A DNA stretch of 64,000 bases from Gallibacterium genomosp. 3 (GCF_001678475.1 NZ_JTJR01000001.1:18196-82195), one strand, 5' to 3'; shown: positions 18,691 through 29,280, numbered from the stretch's first letter. Notes: a model not told the origin generated them from the sequence alone. Numbers and translations are program-made.

Positions 18691-20892
18691 ATGAGTTATC
18701 AGGTATTAGCACGCAAATGGCGACCAAATCGCTTTTCTGAAGTGATTGGGCAGGATCATGTGATAACCGCCTTAAGTAATGGTTTAAATAGTCAACGTTT
18801 ACATCATGCTTATCTATTTTCTGGTACTCGAGGAGTAGGGAAAACCTCGATAGCCCGTTTATTTGCTAAAGGATTAAATTGTGAAACGGGCATCACCGCA
18901 GAACCTTGTGGTGAATGTGAAAACTGTCGTGCTATTAAAGAAGGCAATTTTATTGATCTAATTGAAATTGATGCGGCATCACGGACAAAAGTCGAAGATA
19001 CACGTGAATTACTCGATAATGTGCAGTATAAGCCAGTACGAGGTCGCTTTAAAATTTACTTGATCGATGAAGTGCATATGCTTTCTAGACACAGCTTTAA
19101 TGCTTTATTAAAAACATTAGAAGAACCGCCAGAATATGTGAAATTCTTACTGGCGACAACCGATCCGCAAAAATTACCTATTACGGTGCTTTCTCGCTGT
19201 ATTCAATTCCATTTAAAAGCGTTAGATACTGATGTGATAGCTGAACATCTGGGTAAATTGTTGGCACAAGAAAAGATTAGTTATCAAATCCCTGCATTGA
19301 ATAAGTTGGCTCAAGCTGCACAAGGGAGTGTGCGAGATGCGTTAAGTTTAACTGATCAGGCGATTACATTAAGTAATGGCAATATTACAACAACGACAGT
19401 GAATGCAATGTTAGGGCTATTAGACAGTGATAAATCAATCGCGTTGTTAAGTGCAATTTCTCAAGCAGATGGTGAAGCAGCTATGCAGGTATTGCACGAA
19501 ATAGCACAACAAGGTATTGATTGGGAAAGAGTTTTACAAGATATGGCTGAAACATTGCACCAAATTGCCATGTTACAATTATTGCCACCAAAAGGACAAT
19601 CAGTAGATTCTTCTCTGGCACTACTAGCGAAAACAATTTCAGCAGAAGATATACAGTTTTATTACCAATTAATGCTAAATGGGCGTAAAGAGTTAGCCTA
19701 CTCGCCTGAAGCTAAAACTGGGGTAGAGATGACGATTTTACGTGCTTTAGCATTTCACCCTAAACGTTTTACGTTTGCTCAGCCGGTAACCAATCAAACA
19801 GTGACTGCTAATGAAATTAAGCAATCGCAACCTAATTCGGTTATGCAAAGTGAGCAAAAGCCAAGTTCTTCCGTAGAAAATAAGCCACAGCTAACAAAAC
19901 CAGAAGTTGTTATACATTCAGAGGCGAAAGCAACTATTGCAACCGCAGTAGAAGAGCCAAAAACAGAGCAAAAAGTAACGCCTGATGTGCGTTCTTCTGC
20001 ATTATTGTCTAGTGATATTTTGCAGCAGGTAGCAAGTTTAGAACAGGGTAAGCCAGCACATATTGCAGTAGAGGATAAACAGCCGACATCTATTTCAGAA
20101 AAAAAAAAGGTTTCGGTGAATGATGCAAATATCACGGCAATAACCTCAACAGCAATAAATTTTGATAAATCTGCAACTACGATTACGTCTGAACAACAAG
20201 TTACTGTACAAACTCAAGTTAACACCTCAGAAAACATTACTTCAACTCATGTGACAGAAGCTCACCAGGCTGCTGAACAAGCGCCATTATCTCGTTTATT
20301 ACAAGATGATAATGCGCCTGTAATCGAAACAACAGAAGATACTGAGATTGAAACAACCGGTATTTTGAATGAGAATTATCATTGGTCATGGAGTGATCCA
20401 ACAATAGATCAACAGCAGCAAGCAATGCGTCCGTCAGATATTAAAAAAGCGTTACTGGAGAAATACACGCCGGAAGTTGTAGAAAAAGTGGTGGAACGTG
20501 CTAATGAAAAAAGCCAATGGAGTGCGGATATTGAAAAGCTTGAATTGGCGGGTGGAAGTAAGCGAATTTTATTAAATTCTGTGGTGTTAGAGAAGGATGA
20601 ACATTTTATGCGTTTGGGGGTTCGTCCAGAATCATTTTTATTAGCGAAATATCTCGATCTCAGTTTTATCAATAAAGCTTTTCAAGATTTTTATGGTAGA
20701 AAAATCAAGATTGAACTAGAAGAATATACGGGGCCAGAAGTGACGCCATATGAGATTCGTGGTGAAATTTATCAACAGATGGTTGATGAAGCCCAACAAA
20801 AATTGCAACAGGATCAAAAATTAAATCAATTTATGCGGCAATTTGCAGCAAAAATTGATTTAGATTCGGTACGCCCAACTGGGAAAGAATAG
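18691..20892 (+). CDS. dnaX: DNA polymerase III subunits gamma and tau
   Basis: A 733-residue clamp-loader ATPase that links polymerase cores and helicase. Domain I has Walker A GTRGVGKT (45-52), zinc cysteines C64/C73/C76/C79, Walker B LIDEVHML and the SRC sensor motif. A Ser/Thr/Glu-rich linker (about 365-560) leads to tau-specific domains IV-V. The linker carries an A10 run at codons 470-473. Slippage by one base in either direction meets a stop within five codons, which would yield a gamma-like product of about 475 residues. The start follows AGAAAGGATAGGC. Confidence 0.96.
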   Translation: MSYQVLARKWRPNRFSEVIGQDHVITALSNGLNSQRLHHAYLFSGTRGVGKTSIARLFAKGLNCETGITAEPCGECENCRAIKEGNFIDLIEIDAASRTKVEDTRELLDNVQYKPVRGRFKIYLIDEVHMLSRHSFNALLKTLEEPPEYVKFLLATTDPQKLPITVLSRCIQFHLKALDTDVIAEHLGKLLAQEKISYQIPALNKLAQAAQGSVRDALSLTDQAITLSNGNITTTTVNAMLGLLDSDKSIALLSAISQADGEAAMQVLHEIAQQGIDWERVLQDMAETLHQIAMLQLLPPKGQSVDSSLALLAKTISAEDIQFYYQLMLNGRKELAYSPEAKTGVEMTILRALAFHPKRFTFAQPVTNQTVTANEIKQSQPNSVMQSEQKPSSSVENKPQLTKPEVVIHSEAKATIATAVEEPKTEQKVTPDVRSSALLSSDILQQVASLEQGKPAHIAVEDKQPTSISEKKKVSVNDANITAITSTAINFDKSATTITSEQQVTVQTQVNTSENITSTHVTEAHQAAEQAPLSRLLQDDNAPVIETTEDTEIETTGILNENYHWSWSDPTIDQQQQAMRPSDIKKALLEKYTPEVVEKVVERANEKSQWSADIEKLELAGGSKRILLNSVVLEKDEHFMRLGVRPESFLLAKYLDLSFINKAFQDFYGRKIKIELEEYTGPEVTPYEIRGEIYQQMVDEAQQKLQQDQKLNQFMRQFAAKIDLDSVRPTGKE
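20099..20123 (+). promoter_or_regulatory. dnaX slippage site (A10) with nearby stops
   Basis: Ten consecutive A (20099-20108) are read in frame as GAA AAA AAA AAG. In the -1 frame TGA occurs at 20121-20123; in the +1 frame TGA occurs at 20117-20119. In E. coli an A AAA AAG heptamer, and in Thermus an A9 run, serve to make gamma from dnaX. I see no strong downstream stem-loop. Confidence 0.65.
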
Positions 20893-20964
20893 TTTTGTGC
20901 GTTGCACAATAACGGTTTTCAGTTAAAATACAGCCTTTGTGTTTATTATTTGAGAGAGAAAATT

Positions 20965-21294
20965 ATGTTTGGAAAAGGTGGATTAGGCGGCTTAATGAAA
21001 CAAGCCCAACAAATGCAAGAACGTATGCAAAAAATGCAGGAAGAGATCGCTCAATTAGAAGTAACGGGTGAATCTGGTGCGGGACTTGTTAAAGTGACTA
21101 TTAATGGAGCACACAGCTGCCGTCGTGTTGAAATTGATCCTTCTTTGGTTGAAGATGATAAAGAGATGCTAGAAGATCTTATTGCTGCTGCATTTAATGA
21201 TGCAGTACGTCGTGCGGATGAAATGCAAAAAGAAAAAATGGCATCTGTTACCGCAGGTATGCAATTACCACCAGGCTTTAAAATGCCATTCTAA
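20965..21294 (+). CDS. ybaB: Nucleoid-associated protein YbaB/EbfC
   Basis: A 109-residue protein with the [21 protein letters not shown] start, a coiled N-terminal helix and the [12 protein letters not shown]-terminus of the YbaB/EbfC DNA-binding family. An in-frame upstream start at 20902 exists, but the ATG at 20965 follows GAGAGAGAA and gives exactly the family length. It lies between dnaX and recR, as in E. coli, and is thought to support recombinational repair with RecR. Confidence 0.94.
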   Translation: MFGKGGLGGLMKQAQQMQERMQKMQEEIAQLEVTGESGAGLVKVTINGAHSCRRVEIDPSLVEDDKEMLEDLIAAAFNDAVRRADEMQKEKMASVTAGMQLPPGFKMPF

Positions 21295-21302
21295 GTTATT
21301 TA

Positions 21303-21328
21303 CGTTAGGGAGTAATGACTCCCTAACG
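21303..21328 (+). other. Hairpin between ybaB and recR
   Basis: CGTTAGGGAGT (21303-21313) and ACTCCCTAACG (21318-21328) form a perfect 11-bp stem with an AATG loop. No T tract follows, so it is more likely a processing or attenuation element than a full terminator. Confidence 0.55.
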
Positions 21329-21371
21329 AATCACCATTAATCGTATATCTTTCAAAAAACCTATCTTAATT

Positions 21372-21974
21372 ATGCAAATTAGTCCTTTATTAGATGAATT
21401 AATGAATGCATTACGTTGTTTACCGGGTGTTGGACCAAAATCTGCACAGCGTATGGCATATCATTTGCTACAACGTGATCGCAGTGGGGCAATGAATTTA
21501 GCCAGAACATTAACCGATGCGATGTCGCATATTGGTCACTGTAGCCAATGTCGCACATTCACTGAAGAGGAAGTTTGCAATATTTGTAATAATTATCGCC
21601 GGCAAGAGAGTGGGCAACTTTGTGTTGTCGAAATGCCATCTGATATTCAAGCGATTGAACAAACTGGACAATTTTCTGGACGCTATTTTGTGCTAATGGG
21701 ACATTTATCTCCGTTAGATGGTATTGGTCCTAAAGAAATTGGGTTAGATCTCTTGCATAAACGTTTGCAAACGGAATCTTTTAGTGAAGTGATTCTAGCG
21801 ACCAACCCTACTATTGAAGGGGATGCTACCGCAAATTATATTGCCGAAATATGCCAACAGTATGGTGTAAAAGTAAGCCGTATTGCACATGGCATCCCTG
21901 TCGGAGGTGAGTTAGAGATGGTGGACGGCACAACATTATCTCACTCCTTTATTGGCAGACGAGAACTTAAATAA
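21372..21974 (+). CDS. recR: Recombination mediator RecR
   Basis: A 200-residue protein of the RecFOR pathway that helps load RecA at gaps. The helix-hairpin-helix [18 protein letters not shown] (about 17-34), the C4 zinc finger [16 protein letters not shown] (about 57-72) and a Toprim domain with [13 protein letters not shown] and [14 protein letters not shown] are all present. Length equals E. coli RecR (201). The start ATG has a weak ribosome-binding site, consistent with reinitiation from ybaB. Confidence 0.96.
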   Translation: MQISPLLDELMNALRCLPGVGPKSAQRMAYHLLQRDRSGAMNLARTLTDAMSHIGHCSQCRTFTEEEVCNICNNYRRQESGQLCVVEMPSDIQAIEQTGQFSGRYFVLMGHLSPLDGIGPKEIGLDLLHKRLQTESFSEVILATNPTIEGDATANYIAEICQQYGVKVSRIAHGIPVGGELEMVDGTTLSHSFIGRRELK

Positions 21975-22077
21975 GTGTAATAAACATCGGATATTTAGTG
22001 ATTTAACTGCGCCGATTCTTTATCCTATTTTTCTTTTACGTTACAATAGCCGACTTGTGTGAATAAGCAGGATAATT

Positions 22078-22515
22078 ATGGCAAAACAAGCTCTTTTTTA
22101 TGTTTTTTCTGGTGCAACTATGCAGTTACATGCATTAGAAAGTAAAGCCTGTGATTTAGCGGCAGACGCATGGCGTTTAGGCAAAAAAGTATTGATTTCT
22201 TGTCAAGATAAAGAGCAAGCGTTGTTAATTGACGAAATGTTATGGCAACGTGATCCTGAACAGTTTGTTCCCCATAATTTATCTGGTGAAGCTGGTGGCT
22301 TTATGACACCTGTGGAAATTTGTTGGCCAGAAAAACGTAACGCACAACGCCGTGATTTATTGATTTCATTATCATTACAAGTACCTGAATTTGCATTGCT
22401 TTTCCCTCAGGTTATTGAGTTTGTGCCAACGGATGAACAGCTCAAAATATTAGCGCGAGAACGTTATAAATATTATCGCCAATTAGGCTGGCAGTTAGAT
22501 ACTGAAAATATATAA
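22078..22515 (+). CDS. holC: DNA polymerase III chi subunit
   Basis: A 145-residue chi subunit that links the clamp loader to SSB. The N-terminus AKQALFYVFSG, the DEMLWQRDPEQFVPHNLSGE block (about 59-78) and the C-terminal RERYKYYRQLGWQL match E. coli HolC (147). holC normally lies directly upstream of valS. Here a foreign-looking gene sits between them, starting 22 bases after the holC stop. GCAGGATAATT precedes the ATG. Confidence 0.93.
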   Translation: MAKQALFYVFSGATMQLHALESKACDLAADAWRLGKKVLISCQDKEQALLIDEMLWQRDPEQFVPHNLSGEAGGFMTPVEICWPEKRNAQRRDLLISLSLQVPEFALLFPQVIEFVPTDEQLKILARERYKYYRQLGWQLDTENI

Positions 22516-22537
22516 TTTTTATTTTAAGGGGGAAAAT

Positions 22538-23614
22538 ATGCTAGATAAAGTGAGATCAATAATAAAAGATGTAAATTTAGATGATGGAGAAATTATAATT
22601 CATAAATTAGATAAAAATCGGAAAGATGATATTGTATGTAAAAAAGCATATTATGAAAAATCTTTATCTAGAAATGACCTGGAAAGTTTAAAAGAAGGTG
22701 ATGAGGTAGAATTTTACCCAACTACGATTGGTTCTAAAATTTATGCTAAGGAATTAAAGATTTTATCAAATAGTTCTATACATATATCAACTATTAAATA
22801 TATAGATAGAGAAAGAGAGCAAATAATTATTAATAGGATTAGTAGAGAGCAAGATAAAGATTTTTTATGTATTAAACAATATTATAGTCATGTATTAACA
22901 GATACTCTGTTTAAGAGTTTATCTGTTGGAGATAAAGTTAAATTTAAATCTGTCATAAAAGATAATAAGTTTTATGCTGAGCTCTTGGAAGTTCTGACAA
23001 CTCAAGAATTAAAAGAGGAAACTATAAAAGTTAATACTAAATTCCTCACAGAAAATCTTATTGAAAGTATTAGAAGTTCTCTAAATGAGATCAATAAGGG
23101 GGCTGATTTTGAGGATTTTGTATTTTTTATTTTTAAATTATTAGGTATATCCGAGATTTATGCTGTTCCCAAAAATAATGCTGGTGGACGGGCAGATGGT
23201 ATTTTTAAAGTTTCCAATATATCAACTAATACCCCAAAATTAGAAGTAATATATGATTGTACATTAGATCCAAATTGGGAAATAAAAAAGAAAGAACAAA
23301 TAAAAAATTATAAATCTCAAATTTGTAGAAGCAGTATGTCAATTGATTATGAATTTATTGAGAGTACTTCTAATAAGAAAATCATAAAAACATCTATTCT
23401 ATTTAATAATAATTCTCAAAAAGAAATTTGGATAATAACTAAGAGTTCCACAAGAGTAGTAGAGAATAGTCAAGAAGACATTTCAGGAGAACAAATGTCG
23501 ATTTTGGTGAAAGAGGTTAGCATTTTCGATTTAATTAAAATTTTAGAAAATAAACTTCACGATACTAAATATATCAAGATTGACGATATTGCTGATAGAC
23601 TAAAACATATATAA
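22538..23614 (+). CDS. Putative PD-(D/E)XK-like nuclease with two cold-shock-like repeats
   Basis: I do not recognise this 358-residue protein. Residues 17-76 and 94-153 are a gap-free tandem repeat of 60 residues with about 20 identities, sharing III, CxKxYY, SLxxGDxVxF and KxYAxxLxxL. The GD-V-F...YA pattern resembles the second half of a cold-shock OB fold. Residues 185-262 look like a restriction-endonuclease core: GADFEDFV (E192), GRADG (D220) and LEVIYDCT (E236, D240), then Lys/Gln/Tyr-rich helices. The usual catalytic Lys after D240 is Thr242, so activity is uncertain. Two sampled 60-base rows have 18% and 23% G+C, against 40% in holC, and ATA and AGA codons are frequent. AAGGGGG precedes the ATG. 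The gene ends 14 bases before valS, so it rides in the holC-valS transcript. No methylase is adjacent. A defence role is inference. Confidence 0.6.
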   Translation: MLDKVRSIIKDVNLDDGEIIIHKLDKNRKDDIVCKKAYYEKSLSRNDLESLKEGDEVEFYPTTIGSKIYAKELKILSNSSIHISTIKYIDREREQIIINRISREQDKDFLCIKQYYSHVLTDTLFKSLSVGDKVKFKSVIKDNKFYAELLEVLTTQELKEETIKVNTKFLTENLIESIRSSLNEINKGADFEDFVFFIFKLLGISEIYAVPKNNAGGRADGIFKVSNISTNTPKLEVIYDCTLDPNWEIKKKEQIKNYKSQICRSSMSIDYEFIESTSNKKIIKTSILFNNNSQKEIWIITKSSTRVVENSQEDISGEQMSILVKEVSIFDLIKILENKLHDTKYIKIDDIADRLKHI

Positions 23615-23628
23615 GAGAAGAAACAACA

Positions 23629-26505
23629 ATGACAAAACCATTTGAAATGGCCGATCGCTTTGATGCGAATGCCGTAGAACAAGCCCTGTATAAACATTGG
23701 GAACAAAGCGGTTACTTTAAACCGTCTGAAAATGAGAATGTACCAAGCTATTCTATTGCTATCCCGCCACCAAATGTTACTGGTAGTTTGCATATGGGAC
23801 ACGCTTTCCAACAAACATTAATGGATACCTTAATTCGTTATCATCGTATGCAAGGTGACAATACCTTATGGCAAACAGGAACAGACCATGCCGGTATTGC
23901 AACACAAATGGTGGTTGAGCGTAAAATTGCTGCGGAAGAGAATAAAACACGTCACGATTATGGACGTGAAGCATTTATCGAAAAAATCTGGCAATGGAAA
24001 GCGGAATCTGGTGGTACGATTAATCAACAAATGCGTCGTTTAGGCGATTCAGTTGATTGGGATCGTGAGCGTTTTACTATGGATGCGGGTCTTTCTGAAG
24101 CTGTGAAAGAGGTATTTGTCCGTTTATATGAAGAAGGTCTAATCTATCGTGGTAAACGTTTAGTAAACTGGGATCCGAAATTACATACTGCGATTTCTGA
24201 TTTAGAAGTTGAAAATAAAGAATCTAAAGGAAGCTTATGGCATTTTCGTTATCCATTGGCGAATGGAGCTAAAACAGCAGATGGCCTAGATTATTTAGTC
24301 GTAGCGACCACTCGCCCTGAAACTATGTTAGGGGATACTGCGGTTGCGGTACATCCAGAAGATGAACGTTACCAAAACCTAATTGGTAAGACTGTGATGT
24401 TGCCATTAGTGAATCGTGAAATTCCAATTATTGCCGATGAATATGTAGATAAAGAATTTGGAACAGGGGTAGTAAAAATTACTCCAGCTCATGATTTTAA
24501 CGACTATGAAGTTGGTAAACGTCACCAATTACCAATGGTGAATGTGTTTACTCTAAATGCGGATATCCGTGAGCAAGCGGAGGTGTTTACTTTTGAAGGT
24601 AAACAACACGAAAGCTATGTCGCAGAGATCCCAGCATCTTATCGTGGACTTGAACGTTTTGCAGCACGTAAACAGATTGTGGCAGAGTTTGAATCTCTTG
24701 GTCTATTAGAAGAGATTAAACCACATGATTTAAAAGTGCCTTATGGTGACCGTGGTGGTGTGCCAATCGAACCAATGCTAACCGATCAATGGTATGTCAG
24801 CGTAGCGCCATTAGCCAAAGAAGCAATCCGTGCTGTTGAAGAAGGCGAAATTCAATTCGTGCCAAAACAGTATGAGAATCTTTATTTCTCTTGGATGCGA
24901 GATATTCAAGATTGGTGTATTTCTCGTCAACTTTGGTGGGGACACCGTATTCCAGCGTGGTATGACGAAGCAGGTAATGTCTATGTTGCACGTGATGAAG
25001 CTGAAGTACGTCAAAAATACCAACTTTCAGCAGATGTAGTATTACGTCAAGATGAAGACGTGTTAGATACTTGGTTCTCTTCTGGTTTATGGACATTCTC
25101 AACTCTAGGTTGGCCAAATCAAACCAAAGATTTACAAATGTTCCACCCAACTAACGTATTAATTACTGGGTTCGATATTATTTTCTTCTGGGTTGCTAGA
25201 ATGATTATGTTTACCATGCACTTTATTAAAGATGAAAATGGTAAACCACAAGTACCATTCAAAACTGTGTACGTCACTGGGTTAGTCCGTGATGAAAACG
25301 GTGCGAAAATGTCCAAATCAAAAGGTAATGTCCTTGATCCATTAGATATGATTGATGGGATTGATTTGGAAAGTTTAGTGGCAAAACGTACTGGTAATAT
25401 GATGCAGCCGCAATTAGCAGCAAAAATTGAAAAAGCAACCCGTAAAGAGTTTGCGAATGGTATTGCTGCACATGGAACTGATGCACTTCGTTTCACATTA
25501 GCGGCATTAGCAAGTAACGGGCGTGATATTAACTGGGATATGAAACGCCTGGAAGGTTATCGTAATTTCTGTAACAAATTATGGAATGCGAGCCGTTTTG
25601 CATTAATGAATATTGACGGTAAAGATTGTGGATACAGCGGTAATCAAGAAATGAGTTTATCGCTTGCGGATCGTTGGATTCTGGCTGAATTTAATTTAGC
25701 AGTAAAAGAGTTCCGTCAAGCATTAGATCAGTATCGTTTCGATATTGCAGCGGGTACTTTATATGAGTTTATCTGGAATCAATTCTGTGACTGGTATCTT
25801 GAATTAACTAAACCAGTATTAAGTCAAGGCAATGAAGCGCAACAACGAGGTACTCGCCATACATTAATTACTGTATTGGAACAAATCTTACGTTTAGCGC
25901 ATCCAGTGATTCCATTTATTACCGAAGAAATTTGGCAAAAAGTGAAACCTTTAATGCAAATTGAAGGGGAAACTATTATGTTACAACCGTTTCCGCAATT
26001 TGAAGAGAAATGGGTTGATCAACAAGCGATTAATGAAATTAATTGGATCAAAGAGTTAATCGTAAATGTGCGTAATATTCGTGCAGAAATGAATATTGCA
26101 CCAAGTAAGCCATTAGATGTGTTATTGCGTAATTTAACTGCTGAAGAACAACAATGCTTAGCCGCAAACCAAGGATTAATCCAAACTATGGCGAAATTAA
26201 GCAGTATTAATTTATTAGCTGCAAATGAAGCCGCACCACTTGCAGTGACCAAGTTGATTGGTAATGCAGAGTTGTTAATTCCAATGGCTGGCTTTATTGA
26301 TAAACAAGCAGAATTAGCACGCTTAAATAAAGAAATTGAGAAGTTAATTGGTGAAGTAAAACGAATTGAAGGTAAGTTAAGCAATGAAAGTTTTGTTGCT
26401 AAAGCACCAGAAGCCGTTATCGCCAAAGAGCGTGAAAAAATGCAAGATTATCAACAAGGTCTAGAAAAATTACGCCAACAATATGCGAGTATTGAAGCGT
26501 TATAG
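23629..26505 (+). CDS. valS: Valyl-tRNA synthetase
   Basis: A 958-residue class I synthetase that charges tRNA-Val. The HIGH motif appears as HMGH (55-58) in [13 protein letters not shown], and KMSKS is at 560-564. The editing (CP1) domain contains [13 protein letters not shown]. The anticodon-binding domain and the C-terminal coiled coil (about 890-955) are intact. The ATG at 23629 is preceded by AGAGAAGAAA. The gene is usually directly after holC; here the inserted nuclease-like gene separates them without disrupting valS. Confidence 0.97.
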   Translation: MTKPFEMADRFDANAVEQALYKHWEQSGYFKPSENENVPSYSIAIPPPNVTGSLHMGHAFQQTLMDTLIRYHRMQGDNTLWQTGTDHAGIATQMVVERKIAAEENKTRHDYGREAFIEKIWQWKAESGGTINQQMRRLGDSVDWDRERFTMDAGLSEAVKEVFVRLYEEGLIYRGKRLVNWDPKLHTAISDLEVENKESKGSLWHFRYPLANGAKTADGLDYLVVATTRPETMLGDTAVAVHPEDERYQNLIGKTVMLPLVNREIPIIADEYVDKEFGTGVVKITPAHDFNDYEVGKRHQLPMVNVFTLNADIREQAEVFTFEGKQHESYVAEIPASYRGLERFAARKQIVAEFESLGLLEEIKPHDLKVPYGDRGGVPIEPMLTDQWYVSVAPLAKEAIRAVEEGEIQFVPKQYENLYFSWMRDIQDWCISRQLWWGHRIPAWYDEAGNVYVARDEAEVRQKYQLSADVVLRQDEDVLDTWFSSGLWTFSTLGWPNQTKDLQMFHPTNVLITGFDIIFFWVARMIMFTMHFIKDENGKPQVPFKTVYVTGLVRDENGAKMSKSKGNVLDPLDMIDGIDLESLVAKRTGNMMQPQLAAKIEKATRKEFANGIAAHGTDALRFTLAALASNGRDINWDMKRLEGYRNFCNKLWNASRFALMNIDGKDCGYSGNQEMSLSLADRWILAEFNLAVKEFRQALDQYRFDIAAGTLYEFIWNQFCDWYLELTKPVLSQGNEAQQRGTRHTLITVLEQILRLAHPVIPFITEEIWQKVKPLMQIEGETIMLQPFPQFEEKWVDQQAINEINWIKELIVNVRNIRAEMNIAPSKPLDVLLRNLTAEEQQCLAANQGLIQTMAKLSSINLLAANEAAPLAVTKLIGNAELLIPMAGFIDKQAELARLNKEIEKLIGEVKRIEGKLSNESFVAKAPEAVIAKEREKMQDYQQGLEKLRQQYASIEAL

Positions 26506-26523
26506 TTGGTGATTAATAGAGAA

Positions 26524-26545
26524 AAAGGGGCTGATTAGCCCCTTT
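26524..26545. terminator. Bidirectional terminator valS/pgeF
   Basis: AAAGGGGCT (26524-26532) and AGCCCCTTT (26537-26545) form a 9-bp GC-rich stem with a GATT loop between convergent valS and pgeF. The minus-strand copy is followed by a T run; the plus-strand tail is poor in T. Confidence 0.78.
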
Positions 26546-26560
26546 ACTATGTTATAGCTC

Positions 26561-27307
26561 TTATTTTTCACTAAACCAGATCAAAGTTGCCATACGGCCA
26601 GTTTTACCATCACGCCGATACGAAAAAAAGTTTTCTCTGTCGCTAAAGGTACAATATTCACCACCACTAATATTTTCAGCTAAGATGCCTGCTTTTTGTA
26701 AGTGTAAGCGTGCAAGTAGGTAGAGATTAGCAAAATACTTACCTACATTTTGAGGATCAGGTTGAAACGCTTGTTTTGCAGTTGGATCTATTTGACAAAA
26801 TGCGGTGAGGACATCTTCTCCGACTTGAAAAGCGGTTGGGCCAATCGCAGGTGCTAACCAGATGTTAATTTGATCAGGAGAGGATGTAAATTGAGCTAAT
26901 GTATTCTCTAATACACCATGAGCTAAACCACGCCAGCCAGCATGAGCGGCGGCAACTTCTTTGCCATTATTTGCTGCAAAAAGAACTGGCAAGCAATCAG
27001 CGGTCATAATCAAGCAGACTTGGTTAGCTTGATTAGTATAACAAGCATCAGCAGTGAGATTATTATCGTTAAGATGTAACTGTTTTACAGTTGTGCCATG
27101 TACTTGTGTCAAAAAAGTTGGAAATTCAGGTAATTGAAATTGCTCAACTAATTGTTGGCGATTCTGTTGTACTAAGTCAGGATCATCGCCAACATGATCG
27201 CCTAAATTCAGCCCAGCAAATACGCCACAGCTATGACCACCGGGACGTAATGTGCTTAAAGCATGGATATTGGCTGGCACTTGCCAATTTGGATAAATTG
27301 CTTTCAT
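26561..27307 (-). CDS. pgeF: Purine nucleoside phosphorylase / laccase-domain protein (YfiH/PgeF)
   Basis: A 248-residue protein of the multicopper polyphenol oxidase-like (DUF152) family. The zinc site motifs are visible as MTADCLPVLF and AAHAGWRGLAHGVLENT, with a late ISGGEYCTFSDRENFFSYRRDG block. E. coli YfiH edits peptidoglycan precursors, and other members act on purine nucleosides; which applies here is open. Its start overlaps the rluD stop by one base, the same rluD-yfiH order as in E. coli. Confidence 0.9.
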   Translation of the reverse strand: MKAIYPNWQVPANIHALSTLRPGGHSCGVFAGLNLGDHVGDDPDLVQQNRQQLVEQFQLPEFPTFLTQVHGTTVKQLHLNDNNLTADACYTNQANQVCLIMTADCLPVLFAANNGKEVAAAHAGWRGLAHGVLENTLAQFTSSPDQINIWLAPAIGPTAFQVGEDVLTAFCQIDPTAKQAFQPDPQNVGKYFANLYLLARLHLQKAGILAENISGGEYCTFSDRENFFSYRRDGKTGRMATLIWFSEK

Positions 27308-28281
27308 TAATAATCTAGCTCGTCTTTATGTAATTCGTAATCAGTTTTTAATGCGTCAACTAATTCCACAAAATCTTCTGGTAAGGGAGCATACCATTCC
27401 ATTAACTCACCAGTAATTGGGTGTTCTAAGCGTAGCATAATGGCATGTAATGCTTGACGTTGGAATTGACGTAATACAGTTAATAAAGCTTCACTTGCGC
27501 CTTTTGGTGGTTTTGGTCTTCCGCCATAAGTTTGATCACCTAATAATGGGTGAGCAATATGTGCCATATGAACACGAATTTGGTGAGTTCTTCCTGTTTC
27601 GAGGCGTAATCGTAAGCGAGTGTAATTACGGAAGCGTTCCATAATTCGGTAGTGAGTTACCGCAGGTTTACCCATCGGATGAACTGCCATATGAGTACGC
27701 TTGGTTGGATGGCGAGCCATTGGCTGATCGACTGTACCACCTTTGGTCATAATACCGCTTGCAATGGCTTCGTATTCACGGGTAATTTGGCGTTTTTGTA
27801 AAGCACGTACCAATTTTGTTTGTGCTTCAACTGTTTTAGCCACAACCATTAATCCAGTCGTATCTTTATCTAAACGATGTACAATTCCCGCACGGGGTAC
27901 TTCTGCTATTGGTGGATAGTGATAGAGTAAACCATTTAAAACTGTATTATCAGGATTACCAGCGCCCGGATGTACCACTAAATCTTTTGTTTTATTGATT
28001 ACCAGAATGTGGTCATCTTCATAAATAATGTCTAGTGGGACGTCTTGTGGCGTAAAACGGGTATCCTCTTCAATTTCAACTTGCATTACGATCTGTTCTG
28101 TACCAAACACTTTTTCTTTCGGTACTGTGACCACTTTACCATCAACTTGTACTAAACCAGCTTCAATCCAAATTTTTATTCGAGAACGGGAATATTCCGG
28201 AAACAATTCCGCTAAAGTTTGGTCTAATCGTTGGCCTAATTGACGAGGTTGAACCTCTGCCGTTAATTTAAGGTGTTCCAT
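27307..28281 (-). CDS. rluD: 23S rRNA pseudouridine synthase RluD
   Basis: A 324-residue RluA-family enzyme that makes pseudouridines in helix 69 of 23S rRNA. It has an N-terminal S4 RNA-binding domain (about 17-70) and the catalytic motif HRLDKDTTGLMV with Asp138. Length matches E. coli RluD (326). It is divergent from bamD across a 178-base region, the arrangement conserved in E. coli and Haemophilus. The 178 bases hold both promoters; I do not see a clear sigma-E site. Confidence 0.94.
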   Translation of the reverse strand: MEHLKLTAEVQPRQLGQRLDQTLAELFPEYSRSRIKIWIEAGLVQVDGKVVTVPKEKVFGTEQIVMQVEIEEDTRFTPQDVPLDIIYEDDHILVINKTKDLVVHPGAGNPDNTVLNGLLYHYPPIAEVPRAGIVHRLDKDTTGLMVVAKTVEAQTKLVRALQKRQITREYEAIASGIMTKGGTVDQPMARHPTKRTHMAVHPMGKPAVTHYRIMERFRNYTRLRLRLETGRTHQIRVHMAHIAHPLLGDQTYGGRPKPPKGASEALLTVLRQFQRQALHAIMLRLEHPITGELMEWYAPLPEDFVELVDALKTDYELHKDELDY

Positions 28282-28459
28282 AGTGATAATAATTCCAGTA
28301 ACATAAACATTTAATTATTTGCTGATACGCTATACAATAACAGCAAAGAATGATGTCAAAGTCGTGATTGTACCTTAACTATCAGCGAGTTTACAGATTG
28401 AAAATACATTGTGCGATGAATTCATCGAGCAACTTGTCCAATCAAATTGAGGATCTATA

Positions 28460-29260
28460 ATGAGTATGAATAAGATAAAAGCGATAGCTGTCACTGCCTT
28501 ATCTGCGTTGGTATTAACAGCTTGTTCCAACTCTAAAGAGCAAGTAGAACAGGTACCAGTTCAAGAGTTATACCAAAAAGCCCAAGATTATCTCCAAGAT
28601 GAAAATTATCGCCAAGCTATTCGTTACCTTGAAGCCACAGACAACCGTTTTCCATATGGCGAATACGCACAACAAGCAGATTTAAATTTAATTTATGCAT
28701 ATTATCGTAGTGAAGATTATGTTAATGCCTTATCAACCGCTGATCGTTACTTACAAAAATATCCGCAAGGCCCACATCTCGATTATGTGTTATATATCGC
28801 AGGCTTAACCAATATGGCGTTGGGGGATAATTTATTCCAAGATTTCTTTGGAGTAGATCGTGCTTCACGTGAAACTAAACCAAGAGAAAATGCCTATGGG
28901 AATTTTGAAACATTAGCACGTTATTTCCCAAACAGTGAATATACCAAAGATGCGGTGCAACGGATGCAATATATCCGCGAAAGTTTAGCAAAACATCAAT
29001 ATGAAATAGCAGAGTTTTACCAAAAACGCCAAGCTTATGTTGCAGTGGTAAACCGTATTCAAGATATTTTATTACGTCAATATCCTGAAACAAGTTATGC
29101 GTATAAAGCATTGCCAATGTTGCAAGAAGCCTATGCCGAGCTACATTTGGATAAACAAGCCAATGAAATTGCGAAAGTTTTAGCGGATCGTACTGAAAAA
29201 ACATTCCCAGAGTTAGAAAAACCGGAATCTGCACCGGATGTGAAACCGCCATTGAAATAA
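28460..29260 (+). CDS. bamD: Outer membrane assembly lipoprotein BamD
   Basis: A 266-residue lipoprotein of the BAM complex that helps insert beta-barrel proteins. The signal peptide ends with the lipobox LTAC (Cys22). Five tetratricopeptide repeats follow, with YQKAQDYLQDENYRQAIRYLE at their start (about 40-60) and a YFPNSEY block later. GAGG at 28450-28453 supports the first of two close ATG codons. The C-terminal proline-rich tail (ESAPDVKPPLK) is longer than in E. coli. Confidence 0.95.
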   Translation: MSMNKIKAIAVTALSALVLTACSNSKEQVEQVPVQELYQKAQDYLQDENYRQAIRYLEATDNRFPYGEYAQQADLNLIYAYYRSEDYVNALSTADRYLQKYPQGPHLDYVLYIAGLTNMALGDNLFQDFFGVDRASRETKPRENAYGNFETLARYFPNSEYTKDAVQRMQYIRESLAKHQYEIAEFYQKRQAYVAVVNRIQDILLRQYPETSYAYKALPMLQEAYAELHLDKQANEIAKVLADRTEKTFPELEKPESAPDVKPPLK

Positions 29261-29280
29261 TCAATGGGTAAAAGTTTATC

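Noticed and set aside
24797..25496. Several minus-strand ORFs of 70-125 codons inside valS
   Set aside because: They are antisense to conserved synthetase motifs, lack ribosome-binding sites, and are expected by-products of strong codon bias.
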